The notes under the pieces: generated by a model
The model's input: the letters and a program-made list of their open reading frames with translations, nothing else
The model's database searches: none
What the model was told of the DNA's origin: nothing
In this document: positions 17,125 through 25,986 of the stretch, in pieces
How the letters are laid out: every line of letters begins with the position of its first letter
Position numbering within the stretch: the stretch's first letter is position 1
Position numbers and translations under genes: made by a program
Assembly (NCBI RefSeq): GCF_000814765.1
Contig: NZ_JWIC01000006.1
Span: 248,001 to 312,000, forward strand
Origin: Pseudoalteromonas luteoviolacea
Lineage (GTDB): Bacteria > Pseudomonadota > Gammaproteobacteria > Enterobacterales > Alteromonadaceae
Reading direction: 5' to 3'
Length of the DNA: 64,000 nucleotides

Positions 17125-17913
17125 TTACTTAACGATAAGTTGGTCTTCATAAGTGTAGATACCGTTTGGATCTGTTAAGTTGAATACTTTAACAGCCATC
17201 GTTTTACCAGCAGCATTTTCACACTGAACAATTTGGTAAAGAACAGGTTGTGCAGTGTCATTGCTGTACACTTTGTCTTGCGTGAATACATCTGAATGGA
17301 AAGTATTCGAAGTATCACTACCGTGGAATAGGCCTAGAGATAGACCACGGTTAGCAACTGTGTAGCAGTATGACTGGCTCTTATTCTGGTTGTTCACATT
17401 AAGCGTGCTCTTAACACGGAATGCTGAATGGTAACCAAATGAATATGGCTGGTTTACGAACTCACCTGCAGGCTCAACTGTAATGTCCCAATTTACAATA
17501 GGCGCACCAGGTACGTTTACCAGAACGTTATACCAAGTATTGTCTGCATCATAGCAGCTTAAGTGAAGTGTTTTGTTGTGTGTTAATTTGTCTTCTGCAA
17601 TTGCGTTAGTCACACCGATTGTTGCTGCATTTGCGTTAGACGCATTTGCTTGAACACCAACATTTACAACATGGCTGCTGTCAACGTTTGAATATAGGTT
17701 ACCATTATCACAACGAGCGCCGTCGCGAAGTTCAATGTCAGCTGAGAAGTTGTGCGCAAACTCACTGGTGATCACTACGCGGCTTACTGGGCCGTGTGAG
17801 TAAACAGTGTGGCGGTCATAGCCATTTGTATCAGCAACGTTGATAGGCGCAGCAACGGCACTTACTGTGGTTAATAAAGCAGCTGCAAGTGTACCTAATT
17901 TAAACATTTTCAT
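17125..17913 (-). CDS. Secreted protein of unknown function
   Basis: 262 aa on the minus strand with AAAGGAAA upstream of the ATG. Cleavable signal peptide MKMFKLGTLAAALLTTVSAVAA, predicted cleavage after A22. The mature protein is beta-rich with four cysteines (GARCDNG, LSCYDAD, SYCYTV, VQCENA) that could form two disulfides. Base use is closer to highly expressed genes than that of its neighbours. It has no domain I recognise. Isolated gene with its own AT-rich upstream region. Confidence 0.6.
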   Translation of the reverse strand: MKMFKLGTLAAALLTTVSAVAAPINVADTNGYDRHTVYSHGPVSRVVITSEFAHNFSADIELRDGARCDNGNLYSNVDSSHVVNVGVQANASNANAATIGVTNAIAEDKLTHNKTLHLSCYDADNTWYNVLVNVPGAPIVNWDITVEPAGEFVNQPYSFGYHSAFRVKSTLNVNNQNKSQSYCYTVANRGLSLGLFHGSDTSNTFHSDVFTQDKVYSNDTAQPVLYQIVQCENAAGKTMAVKVFNLTDPNGIYTYEDQLIVK

Positions 17914-18326
17914 TTTTTTTCCTTTGGTCGTTCTTTAATTCAGTTGTTTATTACTTGTTAGTTTTAGTGAGTTATCACTTGGGCCCAAAGTGTTAACGAG
18001 ATGCAAAGTATCAAACAAAATGAACATCAGCAAATTGGTGATATGTAAAAGTTAAATTGTAGGGGTTAAGAATTTATATGTATATAAATCAATGTTTTGA
18101 TGGTTTTTTCAAGTGGTTTAATTAATTAGTTAATTTGATTGAATATGTAATTCATAAGCTTCAATTAGCTTTACTGATGACTTCATTTTTTAAAAATAAT
18201 CAACCATTTTAATTTAATGTAAATTATTGTGCTTTTCTAAAGTGCAATAATTAGTCTGGCCAGACAAAGGAATAAATATTTTCTATATTTTTATGAAGTG
18301 ACTTAAAGCTCATCCAAGAGAGAAAC
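17914..18326. other. AT-rich intergenic region with a 12-bp palindrome
   Basis: About 413 bases upstream of the minus-strand secreted gene and downstream of the FecR-domain gene. Mostly A/T with long homopolymer-like runs at 18050-18240. A perfect palindrome GTCTGGCCAGAC lies at 18254-18265, 62 bases beyond the FecR gene stop; it might be an operator. No coding frame is supported. Confidence 0.45.
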
Positions 18327-18929
18327 TTATTGAATGGTTTTTACCGCATCTTGTAACTTTTTATCTGACCATTTCTCTGGTTTGCTTGGTGGCTTTCCAA
18401 AAGTCAGCGTTGTACCTAACCCAGGGGGTGATATGGTGACGCGGCCGTATTCATTTTCAACAACAAGCGGGTGTTCACTGTCTAGCAAAATAACATCGAT
18501 TGTGTCTTCGCTATATAAATTGCCTCCCCAAAAGTCAGTGCCTCTGATCCCAATAGAGCCCATCGGTGTTTTAATTTTAAAATCGGGATTGGTAACCTGA
18601 GTGATTTGACCTGTCACGACTCTGAATGCGCCTTGTATAAATTCAAAGTGCGCTTCAGAGACTGTTTCATGTTCAAATTGATCGACAATAAATTGAGTAT
18701 GTTCACCCAGTGACAAAATCGTACCATCAGAAAACCTAAATTGTGCTCGGGCATTTTTTCCTGTTTTTAGTATGTCTGCGCGATAGATAGGGGACTTACG
18801 GCTCAAACTGCGCTCAACCGAACCCGATGTGGCCAAGACTTGCTCTTTAGCAAGCATGACCTTAGCGACTTGCGCATCAGCTAAGCTGGCGCTTGAAAAA
18901 AGTATAAAACTTAAAAGTTGAATTTTCAT
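18327..18929 (-). CDS. Secreted FecR-domain protein
   Basis: 200 aa on the minus strand. Signal peptide MKIQLLSFILFSSASLADA, then a FecR domain over residues about 25-160: VLATSGSVERS, LKTGKNARAQFRFSDGTILS, GAFRVVTGQI, KIKTPMGSIGIRGTDFW. In this exported subgroup the domain is not an anti-sigma factor with an inner-membrane helix; it is a periplasmic beta domain of uncertain role. No FecI-type sigma factor gene is nearby. It is divergent from the RpfF-like gene with a 143-base shared promoter region. Confidence 0.72.
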   Translation of the reverse strand: MKIQLLSFILFSSASLADAQVAKVMLAKEQVLATSGSVERSLSRKSPIYRADILKTGKNARAQFRFSDGTILSLGEHTQFIVDQFEHETVSEAHFEFIQGAFRVVTGQITQVTNPDFKIKTPMGSIGIRGTDFWGGNLYSEDTIDVILLDSEHPLVVENEYGRVTISPPGLGTTLTFGKPPSKPEKWSDKKLQDAVKTIQ

Positions 18930-19072
18930 TGCATGTGGCCGTGTGTTTTCTTTAAAAGTAGAAGCTCAGTGGCAGGGTGTCGACTTTATCTAGCCATTAC
19001 TTTAACGAATTGTTCACAAAGCTCAGTCTAGTACGTCGGGTTATCGATCTAATTTGAAAGGGTAAAAAATTC

Positions 19073-19879
19073 GTGCAGGTGAGAGCAACTTCCGTTTATA
19101 ACTGTGAGCCTTTGGCAATCATGCGCACTGGCTCCTTGCATTGGGCGACAATGCAGCTAAATAAGGCACCTTATTTCACAAAATCGTTATTAAGACAGCT
19201 GAGCCATTTCTTTTTACCAGAATCTAATACACAAAAGCGTGTAATTAAGGTCCTCAGCAGTGACAAAGCAGGTGTATTCAGTTTGGGGGGAGACTTAGGT
19301 AGCTTAGCAAATTGTGTGTCTGAGCAAGATGGCGTTTGGCTCAAAGACTATGCGTTTACTTATATGACGCTTTTGCAGCGAATTTTACACGGCGCGAAAC
19401 ACAATGTGACCAGTATCGCATTGATACAAGGTCGTGCTTACGGTACAGGTATGGAAGTTGCCTTATGTACGGATTGTGTTGTAGCGGAGGAAGGTGCAGT
19501 CTTTATGTATCCTTCTACGCTGTTTAATCATGGCCTAGAGCACCTTTTAATTGCGAAGTTGCAGCACAAAACATCGCGTAGTGCCTTGATGGAAGTCATG
19601 TATTCAGATAAGCGATTTAGTGCCAAAGAGCTGTATGAGCTCGGCTTGATTGATGTGTTAGTCAATGTCGGTGAAGGGGAGAATAAGGTCAGAAGTCTGG
19701 TCGCTCGAGCGCAAGCTTGTGGTATTGGACATTCGGTTTTACAGAATTACCGCTATCAGAAAAGTATAAATACATTCAATCAGTTAAATAGTGTTGCCGA
19801 GACTTGGGTAAAAAACACGATTAAAGTGGATGCCATGCAACAAAAATATTTACGCCGATTGGCACGCAAGCAATATTAG
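19073..19879 (+). CDS. Crotonase-family protein related to DSF synthase RpfF
   Basis: 268 aa from GTG 19073, with GAAAGGG about 10 bases upstream; the next in-frame ATG (19121) would remove the first beta strand. The fold is enoyl-CoA hydratase/isomerase. Details match RpfF (from memory of the Xanthomonas protein) better than beta-oxidation enzymes: SLGGDL in the oxyanion region, SIALIQGRAYGTGMEVAL, VVAEEGAVFMYPSTLF, and a long C-terminal helix ending RRLARKQY. RpfF uses Glu141 and Glu161. Here E128 fits the first, while the second, exactly 20 residues on, is S148. Possible role: making or altering a fatty-acid signal. No rpfC/rpfG-type genes adjoin. Confidence 0.68.
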   Translation: MQVRATSVYNCEPLAIMRTGSLHWATMQLNKAPYFTKSLLRQLSHFFLPESNTQKRVIKVLSSDKAGVFSLGGDLGSLANCVSEQDGVWLKDYAFTYMTLLQRILHGAKHNVTSIALIQGRAYGTGMEVALCTDCVVAEEGAVFMYPSTLFNHGLEHLLIAKLQHKTSRSALMEVMYSDKRFSAKELYELGLIDVLVNVGEGENKVRSLVARAQACGIGHSVLQNYRYQKSINTFNQLNSVAETWVKNTIKVDAMQQKYLRRLARKQY

Positions 19880-19900
19880 ATAGCAATAATCATGGCGAAG

Positions 19901-19938
19901 AGGGCCGCTTTACGCGCAGGGAAGGGGAAGGCGGCCCT
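19901..19938. terminator. GC-rich inverted repeat between convergent genes
   Basis: AGGGCCGC (19901-19908) and GCGGCCCT (19931-19938) with a 22-base G-rich loop. It lies between the ends of the RpfF-like and SGNH genes. The loop is long and there is no good T-tract, so termination is plausible but not certain. Confidence 0.45.
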
Positions 19939-19959
19939 ATATTATAGACAGTTTAATAT

Positions 19960-20793
19960 TTATTCTGCGCTGTGCTTACGGTGTTTTTTGATGGCTTTTG
20001 CAATACGCTTAGCCGCGCGTTGCATGGTTTTCCTATTCGGGTGCAATCCGTCATCCATGGGCTCAAACCCTTTCCAGATATCCAAAAAAATGGCATTGGG
20101 CACTTCAGCTCGGAGACGGTTTAGCCTGAGTTCAGAAAATGTCTCGTAATTTTCTTTACTGATTATCCAAGGCCAGTTGAATCGGCTTCGTAATGTTTCC
20201 CAATCTATGGCGTCATAGGCCGGTGCTTTTGAAAATATGGGAGTGATCCCAGCATCTAATGCACGATTAGCGACACTGACAAATGTATCAATGTACGAGT
20301 TCATTTGCTCAATGGTACATTCCGATGTGTCTGCCATCGGAATACCGAATGCATCAGGGTGGTTACAATCATTACCGCGAATAATAACGATATACTCTGC
20401 AGAGACTTCACCGGAAAATGAAGTTACTCTGCTTAAAGCCTTGGTAAATAGCTTTTCATATCCTTCCCAGCCTGGGCCCACACATTCTGGTCCCGGAAAG
20501 CAAGTGAGCCTGTCAAATGTTGTCGCACCAGCTTGGCCTTCGTTTATCAGATGCCCAGATAGTCGAGGCTCTCTGATCAAGGCATTACCCAGTGATAAGT
20601 ACTTCCCTGAATTGATTGCTATACCATTTAATGGCGCTTCAAGGTTATCGAAATAAGGCATTTTTGCATTCGCGAATGAAGCACCAATTAACAGCAGTGG
20701 TGGCTCTTCAGATTTTGGAGCAGCATGTACGTGCGAAGTGAGCAATAAGCTTGTACTGAACAGAATGGTTTTTAACGTATTTGACGTCAACAT
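19960..20793 (-). CDS. Secreted SGNH/GDSL-type hydrolase
   Basis: 277 aa on the minus strand with signal peptide ending SHVHA (residue 24). SGNH blocks are visible: LLLIGASFANA with S39 as nucleophile (GAS replaces GDS), INEGQAGATT as block II glycine, IIRGNDCNHPD as block III (GND), and DDGLHPN with D248 and H251 completing the triad. Such enzymes are esterases, lipases or polysaccharide deacetylases; the substrate cannot be told. Cysteines at TCFPGPEC and NDCNHP / SECTIEQ could be disulfide bonded outside the cytoplasm. Converges on the RpfF-like gene. Confidence 0.75.
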   Translation of the reverse strand: MLTSNTLKTILFSTSLLLTSHVHAAPKSEEPPLLLIGASFANAKMPYFDNLEAPLNGIAINSGKYLSLGNALIREPRLSGHLINEGQAGATTFDRLTCFPGPECVGPGWEGYEKLFTKALSRVTSFSGEVSAEYIVIIRGNDCNHPDAFGIPMADTSECTIEQMNSYIDTFVSVANRALDAGITPIFSKAPAYDAIDWETLRSRFNWPWIISKENYETFSELRLNRLRAEVPNAIFLDIWKGFEPMDDGLHPNRKTMQRAAKRIAKAIKKHRKHSAE

Positions 20794-21077
20794 AAAGGTC
20801 CTTTTGGCTGAAAATCGAACACTTCTAAGTTATGGGATGGAATTCAAACTGTAATTAGGACTTTGGTCGATTATCAAAAAGTATGGTCGCTAGTCTTACT
20901 TCGCAACGGATAAGTCCATTGCGAAAATAAAATTCACAACTTAGGCTCAGCGCCGTTGTATCTAGAGTCGCCCAAAGGCGTTCATCTCCATCAGCTTTTG
21001 AGTAGTGACTTTGTGAGGAGTAAAAGCATAAAAACTCTAAAGCACACCCGTTTATCGCATTGCGCTAGGTATCAATA

Positions 21078-21488
21078 ATGATAAAAATTCTCAATGAAAG
21101 TACCGTTTTTAACTTGTTGCTAGATAAAGGCGTCTTGGTTGTTCCAACCGCAGGCCCTTTAGAAGTGGCTTCCAAAGGACTAATTTGCCAAGGGGAGATA
21201 GCCGTTCAAGATGACATAGAAAAATTCTTGACCAAGAAAGTTAATATGTCGCCTTATATTAATGGTGCCTATGCGGCCGGTGGAGCGGTCACATTCAGTG
21301 CAATTAACGATATTGTTTTATCCGAAGTGACATTTAAAGGCGGCGCGCCAATTGTGCTTAAGGGTGATATTGTGTGCGCATTGAGCGTGATCCCCGCACT
21401 TAATCCGCAGGGAGTACCGGATCCTGGCCCTCCGACTGAACTTACGGTCAAATATGAACCGACCCAGCCGATTGTTATTTCAAAATAA
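21078..21488 (+). CDS. Unknown 136-aa protein, possible PAAR-like spike tip
   Basis: No signal peptide. It begins with a helix-strand (LLDKGVLVVPTAGPLEV), then SKGLICQGEI, MSPYINGAYAAGGAVTFSAI, VTFKGGAPIVLKGD and GVPDPGPP. The KGGAPIVLKG followed by a P-x-P-D-P segment recalls PAAR-like proteins linked to type VI and related spikes, where a sentence-like pattern of AYxxPPYxxPGTGTL and GKPVLLKG is common. I see only two cysteines and no clear zinc set. No PAAR (Afp10) gene lies in its usual place between gp25 and gpJ in this locus, so this is the best candidate, but the evidence is thin. It heads a same-strand run to 25986. Confidence 0.35.
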   Translation: MIKILNESTVFNLLLDKGVLVVPTAGPLEVASKGLICQGEIAVQDDIEKFLTKKVNMSPYINGAYAAGGAVTFSAINDIVLSEVTFKGGAPIVLKGDIVCALSVIPALNPQGVPDPGPPTELTVKYEPTQPIVISK

Positions 21489-21566
21489 AAAGTCAATTTA
21501 CTGCACTTTTTTCATTTTATACACATACTTAAATGCCCATTTATAGAGGGGATGAAAGGAAATCTC

Positions 21567-22520
21567 ATGAATAATGTTAAGTTGTCTCGTTTTCTCAGCA
21601 TAACTTTGCTGATATGTATGCCGGTGGGGTGTTACAAAGAGGGGGTGATAAGAGGCAGTAATGAACTCTTAATAAATGGCAGTTTGCTCAAAGGCACAAT
21701 GGCTTATGCCTCTATTATTATTTCTGATGCAAAACATGCAACCATTTGGCAAGGCCAAAGTGATGAATTTGGGTCATTTGACAGTCAGTTCAGTGTGAGC
21801 GAAAACAGCGTTTTTTACATTGAGGTCAAAGCAATAGAAGACACAACAATGGTTTGTGATGCAGTTGAGTGCTTTGATAGCGATGGTGGCTTAATTGCTA
21901 ACTATCAAGAAGTCGTCACAGCCCCTGAGCTTGCTCATTTACAGCTTAATTATATGGCTTCGTCCAATAATTTAATTGGCTCTGTGCAAGTAAATGCTTT
22001 AACGAGTTTGGTGTATGGCCAAATCAATAATAAATTAAACCAAGGCACAAGCCTAGGCGAGTTTGACTCGATTGCTCAGCAAGCCAGTCAAGTGGTTTTG
22101 ACGGCACTTAATTTGCCTGATCAGCAGCGTAATATACTGGCTACTGAGCTAACGCCTGTTAACCAACTCAGTACTGAGCAAGAACAGACTCTGTTGCTAT
22201 TGAGTTTAGTCAATGCGGCGGTAGCCGAAAATACCGCACAATTAGCTCCGCTTATCACAGCAATTAAGCAATTTAGCACCCAGCCAGAAGATGCAGCGAA
22301 CCGAGATAAGTTATCAGCGTTAAAAACGGCACTGATGGCAAGCTCCGTTAAGTTAGCGCAAAGTGGATTAGTGAAAAATATCCCAGACGACATCAATCGC
22401 AGGTTACATGAGGCACAAACCCAACCGATCAATTTTGATTTATTAAAAGCTGAAAATATAAAGCTACAAGCAGACATTCAGGCTGTGAATGTAACGGGGG
22501 TGACCGGTGGAAATGGGTAA
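21567..22520 (+). CDS. Predicted lipoprotein, unknown function
   Basis: 317 aa from ATG 21567 with AAAGGAAA 7-8 bases upstream; ATG 21552 is in frame but its GAGGGG is adjacent. Signal peptide with lipobox around MPVGC, so Cys22 would be lipidated. Residues about 30-90 form a beta domain (GSLLKGTMAYASIIIS ... WQGQSDEFGSFDSQF), like the carboxypeptidase-regulatory fold of many surface lipoproteins. The remainder is helical with many Gln and Ala. The stop overlaps the next gene's start, implying translational coupling to the beta-barrel-like protein downstream. Confidence 0.6.
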   Translation: MNNVKLSRFLSITLLICMPVGCYKEGVIRGSNELLINGSLLKGTMAYASIIISDAKHATIWQGQSDEFGSFDSQFSVSENSVFYIEVKAIEDTTMVCDAVECFDSDGGLIANYQEVVTAPELAHLQLNYMASSNNLIGSVQVNALTSLVYGQINNKLNQGTSLGEFDSIAQQASQVVLTALNLPDQQRNILATELTPVNQLSTEQEQTLLLLSLVNAAVAENTAQLAPLITAIKQFSTQPEDAANRDKLSALKTALMASSVKLAQSGLVKNIPDDINRRLHEAQTQPINFDLLKAENIKLQADIQAVNVTGVTGGNG

Positions 22521-23478
22521 TAAAAAGCCACCACGTGATGTAAAAACACCATCGACTGTCTTCGCCTTGCTTAGCATGTTGCTGATGAGTATGGGCTTGA
22601 GTGCTCAGCCTCTTGTTTTGCTTAAAGAAAAGCGCTCAACCAGTATGCCTTGGCATAAAAAGGTCAACTACTTTGGTAATATCTCGGCATACAATCAATC
22701 GATTTCTTTGCGCAGAGAGCCTGTTAACCAAGCAATAAGTCGTGATGTTTTCACTGGGGATTCCAATACGCTTGAAGGACGCTTCAGTGCGGGTGGCAAG
22801 TTGTTTTCGAGTGGATCTATTTATGCGGAGCTAACGTTAGATCATACCAAGCTTAAAGGCCAAATAAGCCGTGTTGGCGAAGCGCAATTTATTGACTCAG
22901 TGAATTATCGGCGACATAAATCTAGGCTCGAACTATTTTACGAATATGACTTATCCCATGGGTACGCATTCGGGGTTGATGTGTATGCAGGTGCTGAACA
23001 ATACCAGCATCAACAAAGTCGCTTTAAGGATAAAGAGTTAGGTGGTGCTATTTTATTGAGTCATCAACAGCGTTTTGAAAATGCAAAAGTGGATCTAGAT
23101 TATGTACTAAGCTTTCGAGAGTTGAATTTTGAGAGTGAGTCGTTAGACGACACAAGTCAGGTTTATCATTCTCTACTTATTGAGTACGGGTATCAATTTT
23201 CGCATTTTCTAACCTTGTATGTGGGTGGCCGGCACTCTGTCTTTCCAAACTATATTGAGCGGAGCTACTGGGGAAGTCAATCACAACAGGCGTTAGTGTC
23301 AGAGGCTGAATACCGTCTTGATGCAAGTACATTGATCACAGTCAAATTCGAAAAGTTATGGCTGAGTAATAGCGGACACACACATACACTCTCGGCACAA
23401 TATGAATATAAGTTTGGTGGAAAAAATACCAAGCGTCGTAAGCGGAAGTATAAAACCCCTAATCTGTTAATAAGGTAA
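22507..23478 (+). CDS. Predicted outer-membrane beta-barrel protein
   Basis: 323 aa from GTG 22507 (GGGGG 6 bases upstream; ATG 22513 is the alternative), overlapping the lipoprotein gene by 14 bases. A signal peptide follows a short basic N-terminus (TVFALLSMLLMSMGLSAQ). The mature part alternates polar and hydrophobic residues in strands of about 10 (LEGRFSAGGKLFSSGSIYAE, LELFYEYDL, GYQFSHFLTLYVGGRHS), typical of an outer-membrane barrel of about 10-14 strands. The tail is strongly basic (KNTKRRKRKYK), unusual for a barrel, which normally ends in an aromatic residue. Together with the lipoprotein it may make an envelope complex. Confidence 0.55.
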   Translation: MEMGNKKPPRDVKTPSTVFALLSMLLMSMGLSAQPLVLLKEKRSTSMPWHKKVNYFGNISAYNQSISLRREPVNQAISRDVFTGDSNTLEGRFSAGGKLFSSGSIYAELTLDHTKLKGQISRVGEAQFIDSVNYRRHKSRLELFYEYDLSHGYAFGVDVYAGAEQYQHQQSRFKDKELGGAILLSHQQRFENAKVDLDYVLSFRELNFESESLDDTSQVYHSLLIEYGYQFSHFLTLYVGGRHSVFPNYIERSYWGSQSQQALVSEAEYRLDASTLITVKFEKLWLSNSGHTHTLSAQYEYKFGGKNTKRRKRKYKTPNLLIR

Positions 23479-23501
23479 TTAACGCGTCAAAGGAAATCAT
23501 A

Positions 23502-24350
23502 TTGGAAAGGAAAGTAAACCTTAAAATCGCCTGTTTTGGCGGGGCAGGTATTGGCCTTTTGTTCGGTGTAATTATGGGCACAAGTGTGACGCCGACAGTG
23601 ACAATGTTACTCGGTGCATTGACGGCAGTACTGGCTGCTATTTTGGGACTGAATGATCGTCACTTTAATGATGCTAAGGCGCTGCGTATTGGTGCTTTTG
23701 GGGTTGCCTGTGTTGTTGGGGCGTACATGGGGATTTATGTACGTGCCCACAATGTATTTACGCCTTCGTTGTTGGAACTTAAAGCACAATACTTAGCAGC
23801 AGGTTACACACATCAGCAAGCTCTACAACTTTTGACCTTAAAAGAGTTTGGCATGACACTAGAGCATGTCAGTAGCGCTGAGGGCGCATCATCCAGCGGA
23901 TCCTTTCACTTTTCAGAGCACGCAAACTTGTTATCTAGCCAGCATAATAGCGTGCTATTCAGTGCCAGTGTATCTGTGACGGGTTGCGAAGAGTTAAGAT
24001 ATACAGATCGTAGCCTTGAGCTGGAAGAGGTGATTAATAATTTTACCCTCACTGGCGATGAGTGGGCGACTCTGAGTGAGTCGATAGTGCGACAAGTGGA
24101 GCCGGGCGACCAAAAGTCTATTTTATTGGCGGTACGGGATACGGTTTGTGGTGAACTCGGCGATGAAAAACCTTGCTTAGATGATAGGGAGCTTGCAAAC
24201 ATAACTGAGTTTGATGAAGCCCAACATATATTGTCGCAAGCTTGGCATCAAACCTTGCAACAGTTAAATGAACAAAGACTATCAGAGGTGAATAAGCTCC
24301 ATGCGCTGAAGTTCGTTCATGAAATGGTCTGTCCAGTCAAGCAGGGTTGA
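23502..24350 (+). CDS. Membrane protein with three N-terminal transmembrane helices
   Basis: 282 aa from a TTG start at 23502 preceded by AAAGGAAA at good spacing. Hydrophobic segments at about residues 9-27, 29-48 and 60-78, then a soluble C-terminal domain of about 200 residues with paired cysteines (TGCEEL, TVCGELGDEKPC) that suggests a periplasmic location. The segment YLAAGYTHQQALQLL resembles a short helical hairpin. No family recognised. It is followed 4 bases later by the protease gene. Confidence 0.55.
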   Translation: MERKVNLKIACFGGAGIGLLFGVIMGTSVTPTVTMLLGALTAVLAAILGLNDRHFNDAKALRIGAFGVACVVGAYMGIYVRAHNVFTPSLLELKAQYLAAGYTHQQALQLLTLKEFGMTLEHVSSAEGASSSGSFHFSEHANLLSSQHNSVLFSASVSVTGCEELRYTDRSLELEEVINNFTLTGDEWATLSESIVRQVEPGDQKSILLAVRDTVCGELGDEKPCLDDRELANITEFDEAQHILSQAWHQTLQQLNEQRLSEVNKLHALKFVHEMVCPVKQG

Positions 24351-24354
24351 TAGT

Positions 24355-25986
24355 ATGACAAAGTCACTGTTTTTGCTGTCACTGTTGTTGACGTTTTTTT
24401 CCGTTAAATATGCCTTTGCCAGTTTAGAGCCTGATGTTCTGAGCAAGAGTACAGTCAGAATCGTTGTCAAAAAACCGAACAATGCAATGGGAGTCGCTTC
24501 TGGGTTTTTGTGGCAAAAAAACCATTGGGTCGTGACGTCTTTGCACGTGATGGACCCGCACCCACGCAGTAAAATTATCATAGATTTTGGGAAGAAAAGA
24601 CGCCTTGCGAAGGTGTCTCGTGTTTTCCCTGAAGCAGATTTAGTGTTACTTGAGGTCGTTAACCCACCAAAAGGGTGGCGCCCTTTAAATCAAATTAAGC
24701 AAGCGAAGCCAGAGTATCGAGAGCATGTGACTGCATTGGGCTTTCACCATGGCGCGCTGGCAATGAGTACACGTGAATTATTGAAAGGGTACGCAAAGCC
24801 AGAAGTATTAAAGCAGTTTTTACCACCTTATGCCGTCGATACGCTAGCAAAAACCAATATACCCGATGTGGAGTTTCCTATTTACTACTTGGACGGTAGT
24901 CTTTTACCTGGTTTTTCAGGTGCCCCAGTATTTGATAGCCAGGGCAGGTTGGTAGGTATAGGGAACGGCGGATTAGAAAATGGCGCCGCTAATGTCAGTT
25001 GGGTGATCCCAGCAACCAATTTAGCTAAGCTGGTTAATTCTAAGTTGAGGGTATTACCCGAAGGATTAAAAAGCACTTCTGAGCTGTTCACGCTAGATAA
25101 AGTGACAAAAGCTCAAAGACAGCCGAAGCACAGACAGCGAAACATGGTGCAATTACCCCGTTTATCAAATTTGTTTGTAACTAAAGCGCATGCTGGTTCT
25201 GAATTAGACACGGACAATGAGTTGTTGCCACCATTATACTCGGTAAAATATCAGGGCTTTGAATTTGTTAAAGTGAAATCGCGCACGCTCGCTGAACTGA
25301 CTTTAAGTAGTGCCACACCCAATGAATTTAATCAGGTTGACCAATTATTTAAATCAGTTTATGGCAATTTTATCCTCGATATATCTTCGTTGAGTTTCGA
25401 TATTTATAGTGATGCTTTTTACGGAATTAATATTGCGGTACCCAGAGGGGCCGAGTTATACGTTGATGCCCAAGGCTACCTATTGGCCAGAAGTGCAACT
25501 TTATGTCGGCTTTGCTTTTACGAACTGCAGTATCATGCAAGGATGCTTGATGAAAAGCAGCAAGCAACCTTAAATCAGTCACCTCATAGGTTCTTCGAGC
25601 AAAAGGCGTTGGAACATTGGGAAGCGCTTAATGAGGAAGGTGAATATGTAGAATACACAGACTACAGAAACATAACGGCCTATGGAGGCAACCGATTTGT
25701 TTTAAATGCGCTTTTTGCAAATTTCAGTGAACCACTCATCGACAGTTATGAACTTAATTATGTGTCTATCGCGACCAACAGAGACAGTTGGTTACAGGCG
25801 CAAGCCATTAATAACCGCTTTGACAGAGAATATCTTGATCTACTTGCTAGTCAAGCACAGCTGAATTGTCATCAAGTGAATTTGTCAATCACTCAAATTG
25901 ACTTATGCGAGTCACTGCATAGTGCCTACGCACTACTTATGAGCGTATATTTAACTGGTTTTTCAAATCGTTTCTATTCAATTTAG
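24355..25986 (+). CDS. Secreted trypsin-like serine protease with C-terminal extension
   Basis: 543 aa from ATG 24355, four bases after the previous stop; an upstream ATG (24319) lies inside that gene and would precede the signal peptide. Signal peptide MTKSLFLLSLLLTFFSVKYAFA. Residues 30-240 are a chymotrypsin fold with the full triad: H64 in VVTSLHV, D95 in EADLVLLEV, S188 in LPGFSGAPV (GFSG for the usual GNSG). This is the DegP/trypsin_2 type. Residues 250-543 are an extension of unknown fold with several cysteines. Last gene of the same-strand run from 21078, 386 bases before the sheath gene. Could process envelope or particle proteins. Confidence 0.75.
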   Translation: MTKSLFLLSLLLTFFSVKYAFASLEPDVLSKSTVRIVVKKPNNAMGVASGFLWQKNHWVVTSLHVMDPHPRSKIIIDFGKKRRLAKVSRVFPEADLVLLEVVNPPKGWRPLNQIKQAKPEYREHVTALGFHHGALAMSTRELLKGYAKPEVLKQFLPPYAVDTLAKTNIPDVEFPIYYLDGSLLPGFSGAPVFDSQGRLVGIGNGGLENGAANVSWVIPATNLAKLVNSKLRVLPEGLKSTSELFTLDKVTKAQRQPKHRQRNMVQLPRLSNLFVTKAHAGSELDTDNELLPPLYSVKYQGFEFVKVKSRTLAELTLSSATPNEFNQVDQLFKSVYGNFILDISSLSFDIYSDAFYGINIAVPRGAELYVDAQGYLLARSATLCRLCFYELQYHARMLDEKQQATLNQSPHRFFEQKALEHWEALNEEGEYVEYTDYRNITAYGGNRFVLNALFANFSEPLIDSYELNYVSIATNRDSWLQAQAINNRFDREYLDLLASQAQLNCHQVNLSITQIDLCESLHSAYALLMSVYLTGFSNRFYSI

